A DNA stretch of 64,000 nucleotides from Metaphire vulgaris (Eukaryota > Annelida > Clitellata > Crassiclitellata > Megascolecidae), in the NCBI GenBank assembly GCA_018105865.1, contig CM030870.1, positions 5,628,120 through 5,692,119 of the forward strand, in the 5' to 3' direction. Both the position numbers and the translations under genes were made by a program. Below are positions 36,454 through 48,210 of the stretch, piece after piece; the stretch's first letter is position 1, and each line of letters begins with the position of its first letter. The notes beneath the pieces are model-generated. The model was not told the DNA's origin and made no database searches. It saw only the letters and a list, made by a program, of their open reading frames with translations.

Positions 36454-37478
36454 TCAGCTTTCAAAGGTGTCGTAGAGTCGACTAAAGAAGTTTTCTTCGT
36501 CACTGGGTGGGGGCATTGCGTCCCTTTTGCCCCATATTCTGAAGGCGTTGTCGCTGGTCCACTTCCTTTTACCGCTGATCGGTTCAGCGCTGTAGAGATA
36601 TTCTTCCCAGGTCGGTTTGGCGCCGTTTCGTTTGCCCCAGACCTTCATCGTGTTCGTTTCCCAGTTGCGTTTCGGACCGTCGTAAGGCGCGGGAACCGAT
36701 CGTCTGCGAGGCTTTCGATCTCTTGGACAGGTAGGAAACAGCAGCACCAGCAGGGTACCAGTCTACGCCAGGGTCGGAATCTTCGTCAATGTCCACGACG
36801 CTTCTGCGCCTGCGTCGACCGTCACTAATTCCTCTGTCATTTGCGGCACTGGTCGCCACTTCCGGTTTAGATCCGTCCGCTTCCGGTCTGCGCTCATTCG
36901 AAATGTCGTCTGCTTGTCTCCCGTCGTCGCCCTCTTCTTTTCCTCTGTCGTTGTTCCTTTTCCCCCACACGCTCAGGGTGTTTACGCCCCATTTTCTCCT
37001 CTCCTTCTTACCGTCTGCTACTCGTTTTCCCCGAAAGCCCAAACCATTTTCAACCCATTTTGTTGTTCCTTCCCGCTCGTCCAAGATATTTACCCCGTTT
37101 GACGCCATCTTCTCCCCGACGTCTTCTCCCGTCTTCTTTGTGTTTTTCCAGTCTGGAAATCACTTTTTCGTCTGTCTTTGGATGCCCCGACTTATCCAGA
37201 TTTTCCATCTCGACGTCGACTACACCTGTCGGGGTCATGTCGTGAGTCATGCGATCGAATTCTCTTTCCGGTTTTCCAGGTACCTTCTCCGCTGCCGGTC
37301 TTTCCGACTTTCCTCCGTTTTGACCACCGCTGTTTCCGTCGAATCCAGGATTGTTGCCGGCGAGTGGAAAAGATTTCCACTGGACGGAAGTGGAAGGCGA
37401 CGGAAGCCGTCCAAAAACGGAAGCGATAGACCAGAGCAACACAAAGACGAGAAGAAGAGATCTTCGCCAGGGCGACAT
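36454..37478 (-). CDS. MIP: myoinhibitory peptide (MIP / allatostatin-B) precursor, frame broken twice
   Basis: The locus encodes a secreted prohormone of amidated W(X7-8)W peptides, which in protostomes act through a peptide GPCR on muscle, feeding and settlement. From ATG 37478 a signal peptide is clear (RRSLLLVFVLLWSIASVFG). Repeats ending GKR follow: WVENGLGFR (37022-37060, last W changed), KWGVNTLSVW (36956-36994), NWETNTMKVW (36628-36666) and KWTSDNAFRIW (36523-36564). A longer amidated segment (NGAKPTWEEYLYSAEPIS) sits between the last two, and an acidic tail ends the protein. The reading frame changes twice: between about 37147 and 37050, and between about 36764 and 36700. Each shift equals one extra base or two missing. 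Assembly errors, a decaying gene or short introns could explain it. W(X7)W spacing fits lophotrochozoan MIPs. Confidence 0.85.
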
Positions 37479-37765
37479 TTCGAGAATTCTGGCGTCAAAT
37501 GTTTCACTTTGATTTCTGACATTCAAAAAAGTTTACGCTCAGCTCCTTAGAAATGCACCAGAAAGATGAAAAGACTGGCTAGGCAAATCGTTAAGATAGG
37601 CCTACGGGTGGGAGGGAGTAAGTAGTATGCTCGAAAAGTATGTCAACGTACGAATAACTGAATTATAACGGTTTTTGCCAGTCGGAAACTTTTACCCGAA
37701 AATGGCAAATGTCGATGTTACTGATGTGCCCCCTCTATTTGAAACCCTGGCTATGCCAATGGAGG
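37479..37765. other. upstream of the MIP precursor
   Basis: The promoter or leader of the MIP gene should start here. An AG acceptor (TGTCAG, about 37506) could join a 5' leader exon. No motif is clear. Confidence 0.3.
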
Positions 37766-38001
37766 CAGTGACGTAACGTTGGGGGGGGGGAAGGGGGCAC
37801 TTTGCAGAAAGCCCCCGGGTCCCGAGAGATGGGGGCCCCCGAAGAGTGGTTTTTTGCTCGTAAGGATCGTAAGGACTATACTAAGGGAAGAGCTGAGGGG
37901 CGCCGAGAACGATGTGACGACCTTTTTTGCTCGTCAACCACTAGCTGAGGGCCCCATATCAAGGATGCCCCCGGTCCCCCAAAAGTCACGCTACGCCACT
38001 G
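37766..38001 (+). mobile_element. hAT-type MITE, CAGTGRCGTA family
   Basis: The ends CAGTGACGTAACG and CGCTACGCCACTG are flanked by AATGGAGG and AATGAAGG. It contains two TTTTTTGCTCGT modules. Confidence 0.85.
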
Positions 38002-38059
38002 AATGAAGGCTAGCGCTATTAAAATAGACATAGCAGTTTTATCCTCGAAGATAATTTTG

Positions 38060-38271
38060 CATGGGCGTCCGGACTCCGGAGGCCGGGAGGGGGTGCAAGA
38101 GGGTGCAATTGCACCCCCTGGAAAAATTTCGGAGTTGTGAAAAAAGTAAAATTATTTGATTCTTTAGTCACAAAACCTTGTTTTGCACCGCTGGAAATTT
38201 TTTTAATTTATTTCGTCACAAGACCCTGTTTTGCACTCGATCCCGTGGAAAAATTTCTGCGGACGTCCATG
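38060..38271 (+). mobile_element. hAT-type MITE, CATGGGCGTCCG family
   Basis: The ends CATGGGCGTCCG and CGGACGTCCATG are flanked by the perfect 8-bp duplication TAATTTTG. TTTTGCACC-type words are mirrored inside. A relative may be at 56043-56268. Confidence 0.9.
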
Positions 38272-39297
38272 TAATTTTGTAAGCAGTTTGAGAGTCGAGA
38301 CTACTCGAGCAACTGTTCCTACATTATAAACCTTAATCTATTAAATTCACCGCAGAATGTCACTCTCTGGAAATTCCATATTTTCTAACATCACAGAATT
38401 TCTTCTGCCATTTGGAAAATATTCGTCCCTCTACAATTAAGAAGCCTCAGATGGAAGGCTTGCCTGTAGGACTCATGGAGTGTAGGCCTATTTTTATTCC
38501 TGAAAATTTGGCGTTAGGGCCTACCCTATTTTCAAGTTTGCTCCAAAGTCTCCTGTAGTTTACGTAGACTGTTGTAGACTGTTTCAAATTCTTTTAGGGC
38601 CTAATATGCTCGTCACTGCTAAAGTCTAAATGTAACTATAGGGCGGATTTCAGTGTCTTCTATCAACATTTTCTCAAAAGGACTAAAAAGAAAATTAAAA
38701 TCTGACGTACAGTCCCAGTGCAATTTCGAATTTCAGTGTCCATTATCAACATTTTCTCAAAATCGGACTAAAAAACAGTCAAAATTAAAATTGAAACGTT
38801 TCAGTCCCAGCGCATCAGGGAGCGCGTTCCACAGACGTGGGTTACCGATCATTTCGCCAAACTTCGGAGTCCTGGCCGGAGGAGGAACGTACATGGCGGC
38901 TGCTGATGGAGACGGCACCCGGTCGTCGTTTGTCGTCGTATTAGGCCATTAGGCTGGGTCCCGAAGAGCACGAAAAAGTTAACCAACACCGCTTGTAAAC
39001 TATGCCACCCGAACCAATGGAGCTTAATCCCTTAGCCTTCTAACCAGATTCGACCAGTAAAGAAATGAATAGCGGCCGGTTATAGGCCTAGCGTATAAAC
39101 AACATCTAAAAGCGCCTTAATTAATTCAGCAGCCAGTGAACTGGCCTTAATTCAGCAGCTGAACTGGCAATGCAGTAAGGACGCTGTCCAATTTATACAG
39201 CGCTTATACTTCCTGGGCGACGCTCTATTGGTCGAAGGGCAAATCAATATCAAAGACGGAAAAGTGCACACGGAGGAGGCTGAGGATTACTGTGCGA
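38272..39297. other. intergenic region without a recognised gene
   Basis: A local duplication is present: TCTATCAACATTTTCTCAAAA at about 38659 resembles TTATCAACATTTTCTCAAAA at about 38743. A fragment near 38817 (GCGTTCCACAGACGTGGG) resembles LINE-type tails. Confidence 0.4.
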
Positions 39298-39490
39298 CAG
39301 TGGCGGCTCCAACAGGGGAGCCAGAGGGTCCGTGCCCCTATTGAGTGCCTGGCCCCCCCCAGTAGCCCCCCAGTTGGGACCCTATACTTAATGCTACATA
39401 CATTAAACAACAATTAAATGGTTGGCCCCCCATGATTAGAAGTTGCCACCCTAACGGCCCCCCACTTGCCAAATCCTAGAGCCGCCACTG
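39298..39490 (-). mobile_element. hAT-type MITE, CAGTGGCGGCTCC family
   Basis: The ends CAGTGGCGGCTCCAAC and AGAGCCGCCACTG are flanked by CTGTGCGA and CTGTACGA. It is an inverted close relative of 27902-28090. Confidence 0.92.
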
Positions 39491-39550
39491 CTGTACGATT
39501 ATAGAGGAAATGATTATACAACAAACTATAAAGGCCCGATCACTGTCCAC

Positions 39551-39732
39551 CAGCTAGGGGCGTAGCCAGGAATTCGATTAGGGGGTATACAATGTGATTG
39601 GGGGTGGGATGTGGTATTAATCTTTAAAAACTTTAGAAATCTTAAAAAACACCGCATTAAAAACTTTAAGGTAGACTGATTTTGGGGGGTTCGGTGTATA
39701 TACCGATATACCCCTCCGTCGCCACGCCCCTG
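39551..39732 (-). mobile_element. hAT-type MITE, CAGGGGCGTAGC family
   Basis: It spans CAGCTAGGGGCGTAGCCAGG to GTCGCCACGCCCCTG and is flanked by the perfect 8-bp duplication CTGTCCAC. Confidence 0.9.
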
Positions 39733-40954
39733 CTGTCCACTGCCGTAAAAAATGGATGAAAAAGTATGGGGAACCTATAGGCCTTACTTTCCTTTCCCTT
39801 CCCTTCCATTCCATTGTATAACTGTTCTGTACAGTATGCCTATGTGTCACGTGTCGTCCTTTAATTAAATTCTGTCTGGATTTTTCTATGGGAAGCGAAA
39901 CGATTTTAGGCTAAGCTAAATAAATTCGGATTTAAATGTTTCTGTTTAAATTGGACGGATATCCAATTTGCTTAAAAAGTCTCTAAGAGATTAGAGAAAT
40001 CGGCGAACGAAAAACACATGCAGTACCTAATTGATTCAAACACCTTTTGGACTTGCCAAAGCTTGAATGATGGACGGAGAGCATTTACAGTGTACTAACA
40101 CATCGATACAGCACTGGAGACCTAAAGACAGACTCCAGGCCTTTGGGAGAAGAGATTGACTTGGCTGGAGGGCAAGAGACACAGTTGACTGTAAACATTT
40201 GTGTCAGTGCTGGGATTTGGGGCGATTTGTGTGGTGGAGGATGAGGGAATTTTTCATCTGGCGAACGTTATTTGTAGGCCTAAAGAATCTTTTGAGTTTT
40301 GAACAAATGACAAATAAAAGCGATTCGAATGAAAATATGGCAAGTATGCCCCCTAAATTACACAGAATTATTCATGTTTTTTTCAAATAGGCCTAAGAGA
40401 AAAGAAAAACATGTTAAAATTTCTTGAAACTTTTGTGGTTTTTTACTTTGTATATAACACACCTTTCTTCCGAGTCTTAAATACCATATATGAGTTTTGG
40501 CAACCGTTTAACCGCTAGTGAAATCCACTATGCTGCCTTTCGCAGTTCAGAGCAAAATGTTTGCAATGCAATCTCATTGTGTCGTTAAGAAATAAAACTA
40601 ATTTTTCGCCACTCAACAGCGGCTATAGGCCTATACCTATGTATAGGCCTGTTAAAATTTCTCTATTGAGGCAACGTAATGTTCAAAATATAGGCTACTA
40701 TTGGCGATATTCAATTCATGACTCAATTCACTCAAAAACTCCGGTGACCCTAAGATGAGGATGAGTTTAGGAAATTAGGACTACAGGGAAACTACACCAG
40801 ATTTCTGTAGGCCTATAAGCAAAAGATTTCGAAACTAGACAAAGTCACGTTGTGTTTGTTAATTTCTCGACATGCTATAGAACCACAAGACTTTACTTAT
40901 TTACTAGACCATCAGCATTCACCGATTAACCGATGTCGCTTAAAAGAGGCCAAC
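39733..40954. other. upstream region of ZNRD2
   Basis: No gene or repeat is recognised. The promoter of ZNRD2 is expected at the right end. Confidence 0.3.
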
Positions 40955-43900
40955 ATGGCGATGCATCTGAACGGAATGGAAAGCATGGAAAACGGCGCCG
41001 TTGGTCAGCGCCTATTTGCCGAATTAATATCTTAAAACCTAAAATTATTAGACGTATTTTTGCTCTTAATTTTGATGTTAAAATTACGTAATTCTAATGC
41101 TAATGTTATTAAAGCCCACAACCATACGTGCACGCAAACACACAAACCCACACACACACGAACACACATACATACGCAGAACTAATGCTTTGGTTGTTCT
41201 TCTGTTGGAAGCTAAACCTTAACTGGCTTAAATACGGCGATTTATAAATTACCTAGAATCGCCTACATGCTACATGGCTAACTAATTATAATAATTTACA
41301 TCTGTTTAGATTTTTCATAAATGTTTGCATGGCTGGCTGTTGCATTAAATGTTAGATATTTTCTTTGGCCAAAAGCAGTGACAGTATATTTTGGGTTTTA
41401 CAGCATGAAGTAGTTGAAAATAACAACATCAAACTGCAATTTTCGTAAAACAGAGCCGTTTTCAGCAAATTTATAAACTATAAGTACTCGTGCCAAAACT
41501 TCCATGAAGTAGAATAAAGAACACTCCATTGGTTCATAACCTTAGAAGTACCAAAGGGTTAGCACCTTCAGTCTGCCTTGGCATCAGCTTAGTGATGACA
41601 GTTGTCAGCCTTTGCCATACTGCCTTTATTTTTCACTAAGTACAGATTGATACATTCAGGTTCAGGTGATTTGACTAGACCAGTGCCTTGTTGAAATAAT
41701 TGTTGAAATAGCCAAAACTTGAAGCCCAGATCTTATGGCTGGCCAATCTAGCTATATAACCAATGGATTATCATACCACTTTATTTATTGAGGGTCTCCA
41801 TTTTTTAACTTTTAAACTTTTCATTTTCTCCTTTCCTGCAGTGTTAATCATTTCATGTTTTGCTCATTATATGACTCCATCTGATCTATCTTTACCCCTC
41901 TTCGTGCAGTAGAATTTTGATATAACGGACTCGGTCATGACGTACACTTGGTCATAGCATACCTTGGCTATAACATACTAAATTGTACAGACCAATTAAG
42001 TACCTTATAACGAAGTTCTGCTTTATTTCTTGTTATGGAAACACCACCAGTTGCGGTTCCAGGATTTCTTGGTGGAGGGGATGAAATGAATTCATAGGAA
42101 GTTGTTTGAGGGGATAAAAAGAGAACAAAAAATCAACAAACTTTGCCGAAAAAGGCTGACAAAAGGGAATTTTTCTCTAATTTTACTACACTTTTACCGA
42201 AAAATAGGTTGACACACCAAAAAACATCATTTGCAGTTTTTCCCTGTTGTTTTACTAGACTATAACCAAAAATAGGGGTTTCACAAGCAAAAAAAGTCTG
42301 AAAGTCCAGTGGGGGGATGCATCCCCACTCATCCCCCACGTGGAACCGCCACTGGACACCACCGTCATTGTCTTCTGTTATACGAGAATGAATTTCAAAT
42401 GTTGCCTCTTTGATAGATTACGAGGAGTGGCAGCCGCCGAGCGAGGCTGAACTCAAGGTCATACAGGCGAGGCGTGAACATCAGGACAAGATCAGCAAAC
42501 TGATGGGCGATTACTTACTCAAGGGTTACAAAATGCTGGGGTCCACGTGTCCCTATTGTGAGGTTCGTTTACAGAAATGGCAGAACGATTATTTTGTATT
42601 CTCTGTCAGTTGAGACACACGTTCTTAATTTTGACCTTTCTGTTGAGTTTTTAATATTTAGGCTAGTTGTTTTTTGGCTGAGTTTCTATTAATTCCATTG
42701 ATTGTGTGCTTCTGTGTGTTGTGGACATTTTTGTGTACATTTATATCTTTGACATATTGATCATTGGGACAAAAAATTCTCTGACGCTGCAGAAAAAATA
42801 CGAAGAAACTTGAAAAATGTGCCTTTTGGTAATTTGTTGTTCCTGGTGTTCTAGAAAGTAAAGATATGCATGAAATTGATAAAAAAGTATGTTGTTTATA
42901 TTGAAAGAATTTATAGCATGTTGTTTTTGTTATCCTTCTCTCAACAATGAAGTGACAGGGGGGTCGAAATGCAATGTATCATTAATTGTCCATATCTGAT
43001 GGTGATAAAATTTACTTAACTTGTATTGTCATATACAATTTACTTAATTTGTATAATCATGTTAAATCTTTCTCTTTATTGTATATATATCATATATATA
43101 CATCACTTATGGTTCTATGCTTCATAAACTGGGCAGATAGTAGTGCATAGCTCTGACAGGTAACCAGTGTGTATCCATTTGTGAAACATGACCAAACCAG
43201 CTAGTCTTCTCTTCCTTATAATTTCAGTTCCAATAGTCGTACACATTGTCTTATATAAATGTTTCATATTCTGTCTCTTTCAACATTCTTTTGAGACAGC
43301 TTATCACAAATCTATATAATCTGCAATATAATTGACACTAATTAATGTGATTTTAAGTTATAGTAAAGTAAGTCTGTGTGAAAACCACTCTAAATCTATG
43401 CCACTCAAACCACTCTATAATCTGCATATATTGAATTTTAATGATGTCTCTGAAGATGTAACTAATGGTTCAAAGATTAACTAATGTTGCATTGCACACA
43501 CACATAAGCCTTGCAGTTTCTTTTTGAATAAAGCATAAATTATCATTGTATGAATATGAATTGAATGTTTTGAGCAATGCTGTTGTTGCATTTGCTATGT
43601 TTTCGATTTTGTGGTTCAGCCTCTGTGGGTTATCACACCAGCTAAGTTTGATCTTTGGTGAACTACCAGGTAAGTAAAGTAAAAACAGGTTTTCACCCGT
43701 GCAGGCTCACGATGCCCGTAGGGTCCAGGTGCTGATCCTCACGTTTTTTGGGAGCCAGCAGCCCATTTTGGTGGCTTTTTTTGCCATTTCACATTTATTT
43801 ATTTATTTAATACACTATACGGTGGCCAGTCTCTTCCGCCCAACCTATGGTTACTATCGCAATGTTGCCATTGCTACTCATTTTGATGTTACTACCGCCC

Positions 43901-46378
43901 TTCTGGCGATTAAGGCTGAGTCGACCTTAGGGGCTCCAGAAACAACTGACAGGATTGAACCCGTGTCGTCGGCGTGCCTGCCCAGTGATATTACCACTCA
44001 TCTATCTTCCCGCCCCTACCAGGTAGTTGTTTGTTATTACCTTGCAGACAATTTTATTGCGAACTAAACAAGGAGTTGATTACTGCGTTGCCTGCAGTGA
44101 ACTAGACTCAGATGCCACAAAGGATGATCCAGGTCAGTATTATTATTATTATTATTATCTACGACAATTTATATAGCTCAGTAACATAACTGGAGCTAAA
44201 GTCAAGAGCGCTTTACAAAGGAGTCACTTATAAGAGATGTTAAATAAGTGTGTCTTTAGGAGCTTCTCAAAACAGCCAACGGACATCGCATTAATAACAT
44301 CGCTCGGCAAGTTCAGTAGTGTCATCTCACACTTTTTTGGGAGGTGAGATAATTTTTGGCCAATTTTGGGTAATTTTTGGCGATTTTTTGCACATTTCAC
44401 ATTTATTTATTTATTTAATGCACTATACATTATTTCTTCATTTCCTTGAGGGGCCACGACCCCCTGCCCCTCCCAAATGACGCCCCTGATCCATGGTAAA
44501 GTGGAAAAGGTATCTCCATAGCCTAAAGGGCAACATATGAGAACTAAAGCTTTTGCGCCTTCAATTTTTTTACAGATTTGACTGTATATAGTGGTGGTTG
44601 CCAGCCTTTCCTTCCACTGAGTACTGTTCTCTTCTTTCACAGCTGAGTTGATTGTGCAAGTGCCTCGGCAGAAACAACTGACAGGATTTGAACCCTGGTC
44701 CTCATGGCTGGCAATCTAACTTAATAACCACTGGATCACTGTTTTAATTTGCTGAATAAATAATTACTAGGGTTTGTCCATATAGTACATATGCACTGAG
44801 GGGGGAGAGGGGGTTGGATTTAGGAGATTTTGCGTATGTACGGTGTGCAAACAGAGGGGAGGGGGATTGAAAATATGCCTTTTTTGCGTACGTACTATAT
44901 GGATGAGCCCCTAGAATCAGATTTCGACCACAAGTTGTCCAGTCACAGGTTGCATGTGGTCATAATTATACCACTGTGGCATGCCGTACAGAACAATAGT
45001 GCTTACAATCATATGAATGCTGGATTAGAGGTGTTGTGGTAGCAGGGATATTTTTACAGCCCCTAACACCCTCCCCCAATTTGAGGTCGACGCCCCCAAA
45101 ATGTGGTAATGTGACAATGGTATGCATACAAAATGCATACTAATTAGCTCCGGACACTTCCCCAATTTGAGGTCGACACCCCCAAATTCACAATCCTAGA
45201 AATAGCCCTGCATGGCAGTGACTCTATTTCTTTTGCTTTGAATGCGTTTTTATTTTTAGACTGGCTTAGGCTGTTAACTTAATGGCTTATAATGTCATAC
45301 AAGGGCTCACATCTTGATGTTGTACTTTTCATGAGTAGATGTTGATATGCATGTTGGTCTATGCCTTTGCAGATTAATGCACAATTGTTATTTATATTTT
45401 ATAAATTTTTCCATAGTTTAGACCAGGTGTGTCAAAGATACGGCCCGCGAAAGTTTTCCATCCAGCCCACTTGTGTGTGGCTGAATACGAGATAAAAACT
45501 TGATGTTTTAGCAAAGTTACTCTATTTAAGGCGTGTTAAAAACGTGCATGCATGAAAATCAGAAATTACATATATATGAAACTAAGATTTTTTACATGAT
45601 AGAAATGAAATACAAATTTTTAAAACAATTTTTCATATACTGTTTTGTGCAATAGGCCTACTGTAGTTCGTGTTAACCCCTTAACTGTGTATTTATCTGT
45701 AACTCAATGTAAAATGGACGGATTATATCCTGGATCCCCAATTAAGGGGTTAATGTTATGTACAAATCTGGTCCGCAGCAACCACTAAGACTTTTATGTG
45801 GCCCACTATATGAAATGAGTTTGACAACCCTGGTTTAGACAGTTGAATTACGTTGAATATTACAACTTTTGAGCACGCGATAATAAAGATATTCATTCGA
45901 CGTTTCTCGATTTTCTCGTTCAGCGCTAAACGAGATCGCGGCTCAACGCCAGGCACAGGAGTCTCAACTGAAGGAAGTGCCGTCGGTGTCGGAAGCATCG
46001 GGCGGCGCCAAGAGATTGGCGGCCACTTCTTCTGCCAGCTCTTCGGCGCTGAACGCTGCTCGGTCGACGAGCAACTCGCGAAAGTCGTCCAATCTGCCTC
46101 CGGGAGATGTCGGCGTGAAGGGAAGCGTCTCTGTTGACGACGTGGACCAGCCGCTGCCGCAGGCCGACTTTGCCACTCCCAGTATCGAGGCTCAGCTGAG
46201 GGGGGCCGTTGACGCGGTTCTGAGAAAGCTCGAGTGGGCAACGGGGCTCTTAGTTCAAACCCAGGACATTGACACGTGCGTGCGTCTCTGTGACCTGATC
46301 AAGTCCTGCGCTGAAACCGTACGCGCCCTTCGTTCCATCGATTGCAGGGACGCGTATAATAACGTCAGTAATTCTTAG
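40955..46378 (+). CDS. ZNRD2: ZNRD2 (SSSCA1), zinc-ribbon protein
   Basis: Four exons join in frame: 40955-41003, 42417-42562, 44048-44132 and 45924-46378 (244 residues; human 199). The function of the human protein (Sjogren/scleroderma autoantigen 1 homologue) is not well settled; it is a small zinc-ribbon protein. The N-terminal MAMHLNGMESMENGAVDYEE leads into the family block SEAELKVIQARREHQDKISK and LMGDYLLKGYKMLGSTC. The ribbon cysteines are CPYC and CVAC, on exons 2 and 3. A variable Ser/Ala-rich middle follows, and the C-terminus keeps VLRKLEWATGLL and CVRLCDLIKSCAETVRAL, matching the end of the human protein. The first donor (GTCAGC) and second (GTTCGT) are weak, but phase and homology support them. 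Confidence 0.93.
41907..42021 (+). mobile_element. pogo-type MITE remnant
   Basis: The stretch GGTCATAGCATACCTTGGCT to AACGAAGTTCTGC matches the right half of 19886-20461. It is in ZNRD2 intron 1. Confidence 0.7.
42048..42354 (+). mobile_element. hAT-type MITE related to CAGTGGCGGCTCC
   Basis: The ends CAGTTGCGGTTCCAGG and GTGGAACCGCCACTG are flanked by AACACCAC and GACACCAC. It ends about 60 bp before ZNRD2 exon 2. Confidence 0.85.
43905..44010 (-). mobile_element. tRNA-type SINE, partial
   Basis: On the minus strand a B-box like GGGTTCAATCCTGTCAGTTG and an AGTGGTAATATCACTGGG head. It lies just before ZNRD2 exon 3. Confidence 0.55.
44145..44330 (-). repeat. LINE-type 3' tail with (ATT)n
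   Basis: Inverted match to 17640-17817: CAATTTATATAGCTCAGTAA, AGCGCTTTACAAAGGAGTCA, TTTAGGAGCTTCTCAA. Confidence 0.75.
44645..44755 (-). mobile_element. tRNA-type SINE
   Basis: On the minus strand: CAGTGATCCAGTGGTTATTA (A-box region), GGGTTCAAATCC (B-box) and the central CAATCAACTCAGCT block. Confidence 0.75.
44770..44911 (+). mobile_element. MITE, GGGGTCCATCCATATAGTAC family
   Basis: The ends GGGTTTGTCCATATAGTAC and GTACTATATGGATGAGCCCC have TA on both sides. It is a short clean version of 7990-8311. Confidence 0.87.
45043..45210 (+). mobile_element. hAT-type MITE, CAGGGATATTTTTACA family
   Basis: It begins CAGGGATATTTTTACAGCCC and ends AATCCTAGAAATAGCCCTG. The flanks match at only five of eight bases. 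AATTTGAGGTCGACRCCCCC occurs twice inside. Confidence 0.7.
45424..45832 (+). mobile_element. hAT-type element, CAGGTGTGTCAAA ends, with nested MITE
   Basis: The ends CAGGTGTGTCAAAGATAC and GAGTTTGACAACCCTG are flanked by the perfect 8-bp duplication GTTTAGAC. It contains the TTAA MITE at 45673-45753 and lies in ZNRD2 intron 3. Confidence 0.92.
45673..45753 (+). mobile_element. nested TTAACCCCTTAAC MITE
   Basis: 81 bp with TTAA at both ends. It is inside the hAT-type element 45424-45832 and therefore younger. Confidence 0.9.
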
Positions 46379-47030
46379 AGACTGTCTTTTCAAGGTCGCC
46401 TCATGTACTGCCTGATGTACAAGCTTTAATCTCATCGGAATGTAACATTGATTATTATGGAATTCCTGTGCTGTAATATGTCTAAATCTGATCACTTAAA
46501 ATTTTGTATTGAACAAAATCTTGCTAAATTAAACTAATAAACTTAATTTAGTCTGGAAAAGCTGTGGCAAGCAATTTGCCAAAATTTTATTACAGCAAAA
46601 AGTAAACCTCCTGAAATTCCTAGAATATATCGTGGAACGCTCATTGTATGGTATACTGATTTATAGTTATCTGAAGCAATTCTTGGTTAGGAATCTTCAT
46701 GATCTCTCTGGATGTAATGAGATTTTGGTATATTTTTTTGACTATTCCATTTATCTAGTTGTAATTTCACATTGTTCTGTTGCTGGTTGGTTGTTTTTGC
46801 TGAATGCCAGCTTTCTTATTCAGAGCTGTAGACTGTAGGGTGAATTTTACATAAGTGTTCAAAATTCTAAGCTTTGGTTAGATCCATGTAGAGTCTCTGT
46901 GTATTTATTTACTTTACTGGCATTTGAATCTGACCCCTGATGAAAATTTTTACCACGTGTTTACCACTTGGATTTTTAAAAATTGATTCCCATTATAGCT
47001 CTTTGTTTACTAAATTTCTGTACTTTTGGT
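46379..47030. other. 3' region of ZNRD2
   Basis: It holds the ZNRD2 trailer with AATAAA at 46536-46541, 158 bases after the stop codon. Nothing else is recognised. Confidence 0.5.
46536..46541 (+). promoter_or_regulatory. poly(A) signal AATAAA, ZNRD2
   Basis: Canonical hexamer at a plausible distance from the stop codon. Confidence 0.6.
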
Positions 47031-47193
47031 CAGTGTTTAATCTAGACTCTGGGGGGATTGATAAAACCGGGGTGAAATTTAGCTAGGGTCTGATGTTAGT
47101 TGATGTAGTATGCCAAAATTTCCGGGGGCAATTTGAAATTTCCGGGGGGGAAAGGGCAATTTTCCCACCGGAAACGGCCTATATTAAACCCTG
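47031..47193 (+). mobile_element. hAT-type MITE, CAGTGTTTATTC family, second subfamily
   Basis: The ends CAGTGTTTAATCTAGAC and ATATTAAACCCTG are flanked by CTTTTGGT and CTTTCAGT (two mismatches). It shares its inside with 33586-33788. Confidence 0.8.
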
Positions 47194-47989
47194 CTTTCAG
47201 TTACTTACTTACCTAAAATGTTTAAAAATTTGTAGTAAAATCATTTACTACAGTGGTTAGCAAAGATTCATTATGTTGTAAGAATATGACCAGCTATACT
47301 TTTTCTTTCAAACCGCCATCTCATAAAAATTATACCAAAGGGTCGAATGCATCATTCTTCTGACAACATTTTTGGAAAATGCACCACCACAATTTTTCAA
47401 GATGAAAATTTCTCAGTACAATGCTTGTTTGCAGCAATCAGAAAAATTGGGGTGTGAATAATCCCACTCCACAAATTTTCTGTCTCCTCTGAGTCGTTGT
47501 TGATGTGGGGGAGGTTGCTGGCAACCAAGCATTGTGGTTTGTTAAGCCAGTTATTCCCAAACTGGATGTCTGGATCATGGCCCAAAAATTGGTCGCAAGG
47601 TTCGGTCAAATGTGTCGCGGGAAGTGCAAAATTAGATTCAAAAGTGCCATTTTCTAATCAATATTATAATGCCACTAAAGTTGCAAAAAGGCATAGTTTT
47701 AAGAAATTTATATTCCTACAATCCATGCACTTTAAGTTCACACTAAGTTTGCGACACGCCTCAAAACCGCTGAAGTCGGTTGTGGTTCAGAAAACTTTGG
47801 CAATGATCTATTTAGCCAATTTTTTAAAATAATTAATCTTATTTCTCAACAGAATGAACGCGTTTCTGATAATTTTGGGACTTCACTGCACTGCTGCGAA
47901 CTACGTGGCCTATGGTTCGACCTGTCAGTTACGCAATGTTGCCAAACTAAAAGATTTTTAAGACTCGTAAAAAAGGTCCTTAATGTAAA

Positions 47990-48210
47990 GTCAAAAATGA
48001 TAATTTTCAAGAAATTTCAACATCTTTTTCTCTCCTTTTGTCGTAATTGGAAAAACTCTAAATAATTCTGACTAATATATCTGCCATATATTCATTCTGA
48101 CTGATTCAAAGCTTTGTCATTAATTTTGTTCAAAACTCATAAGATTCTGTGCAAATAATATTCGCCAGATGTCCCAATTACCACCCGTAGTTAACGACCC
48201 TGTTTCGTTA
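47990..48210 (+). repeat. dispersed repeat, copy 2 of 2
   Basis: It matches 80-290 in order and orientation, with many substitutions and short gaps. Family unknown. Confidence 0.6.

Noticed and set aside
36433..37550. Plus-strand frames of 131 and 253 residues
   Set aside because: They are antisense shadows of the MIP precursor; the minus strand has the signal peptide and amidation repeats.
43699..44067. 122-residue plus-strand frame before ZNRD2 exon 3
   Set aside because: It reads through SINE-like sequence and an AT-rich tail and overlaps the exon in a different frame.
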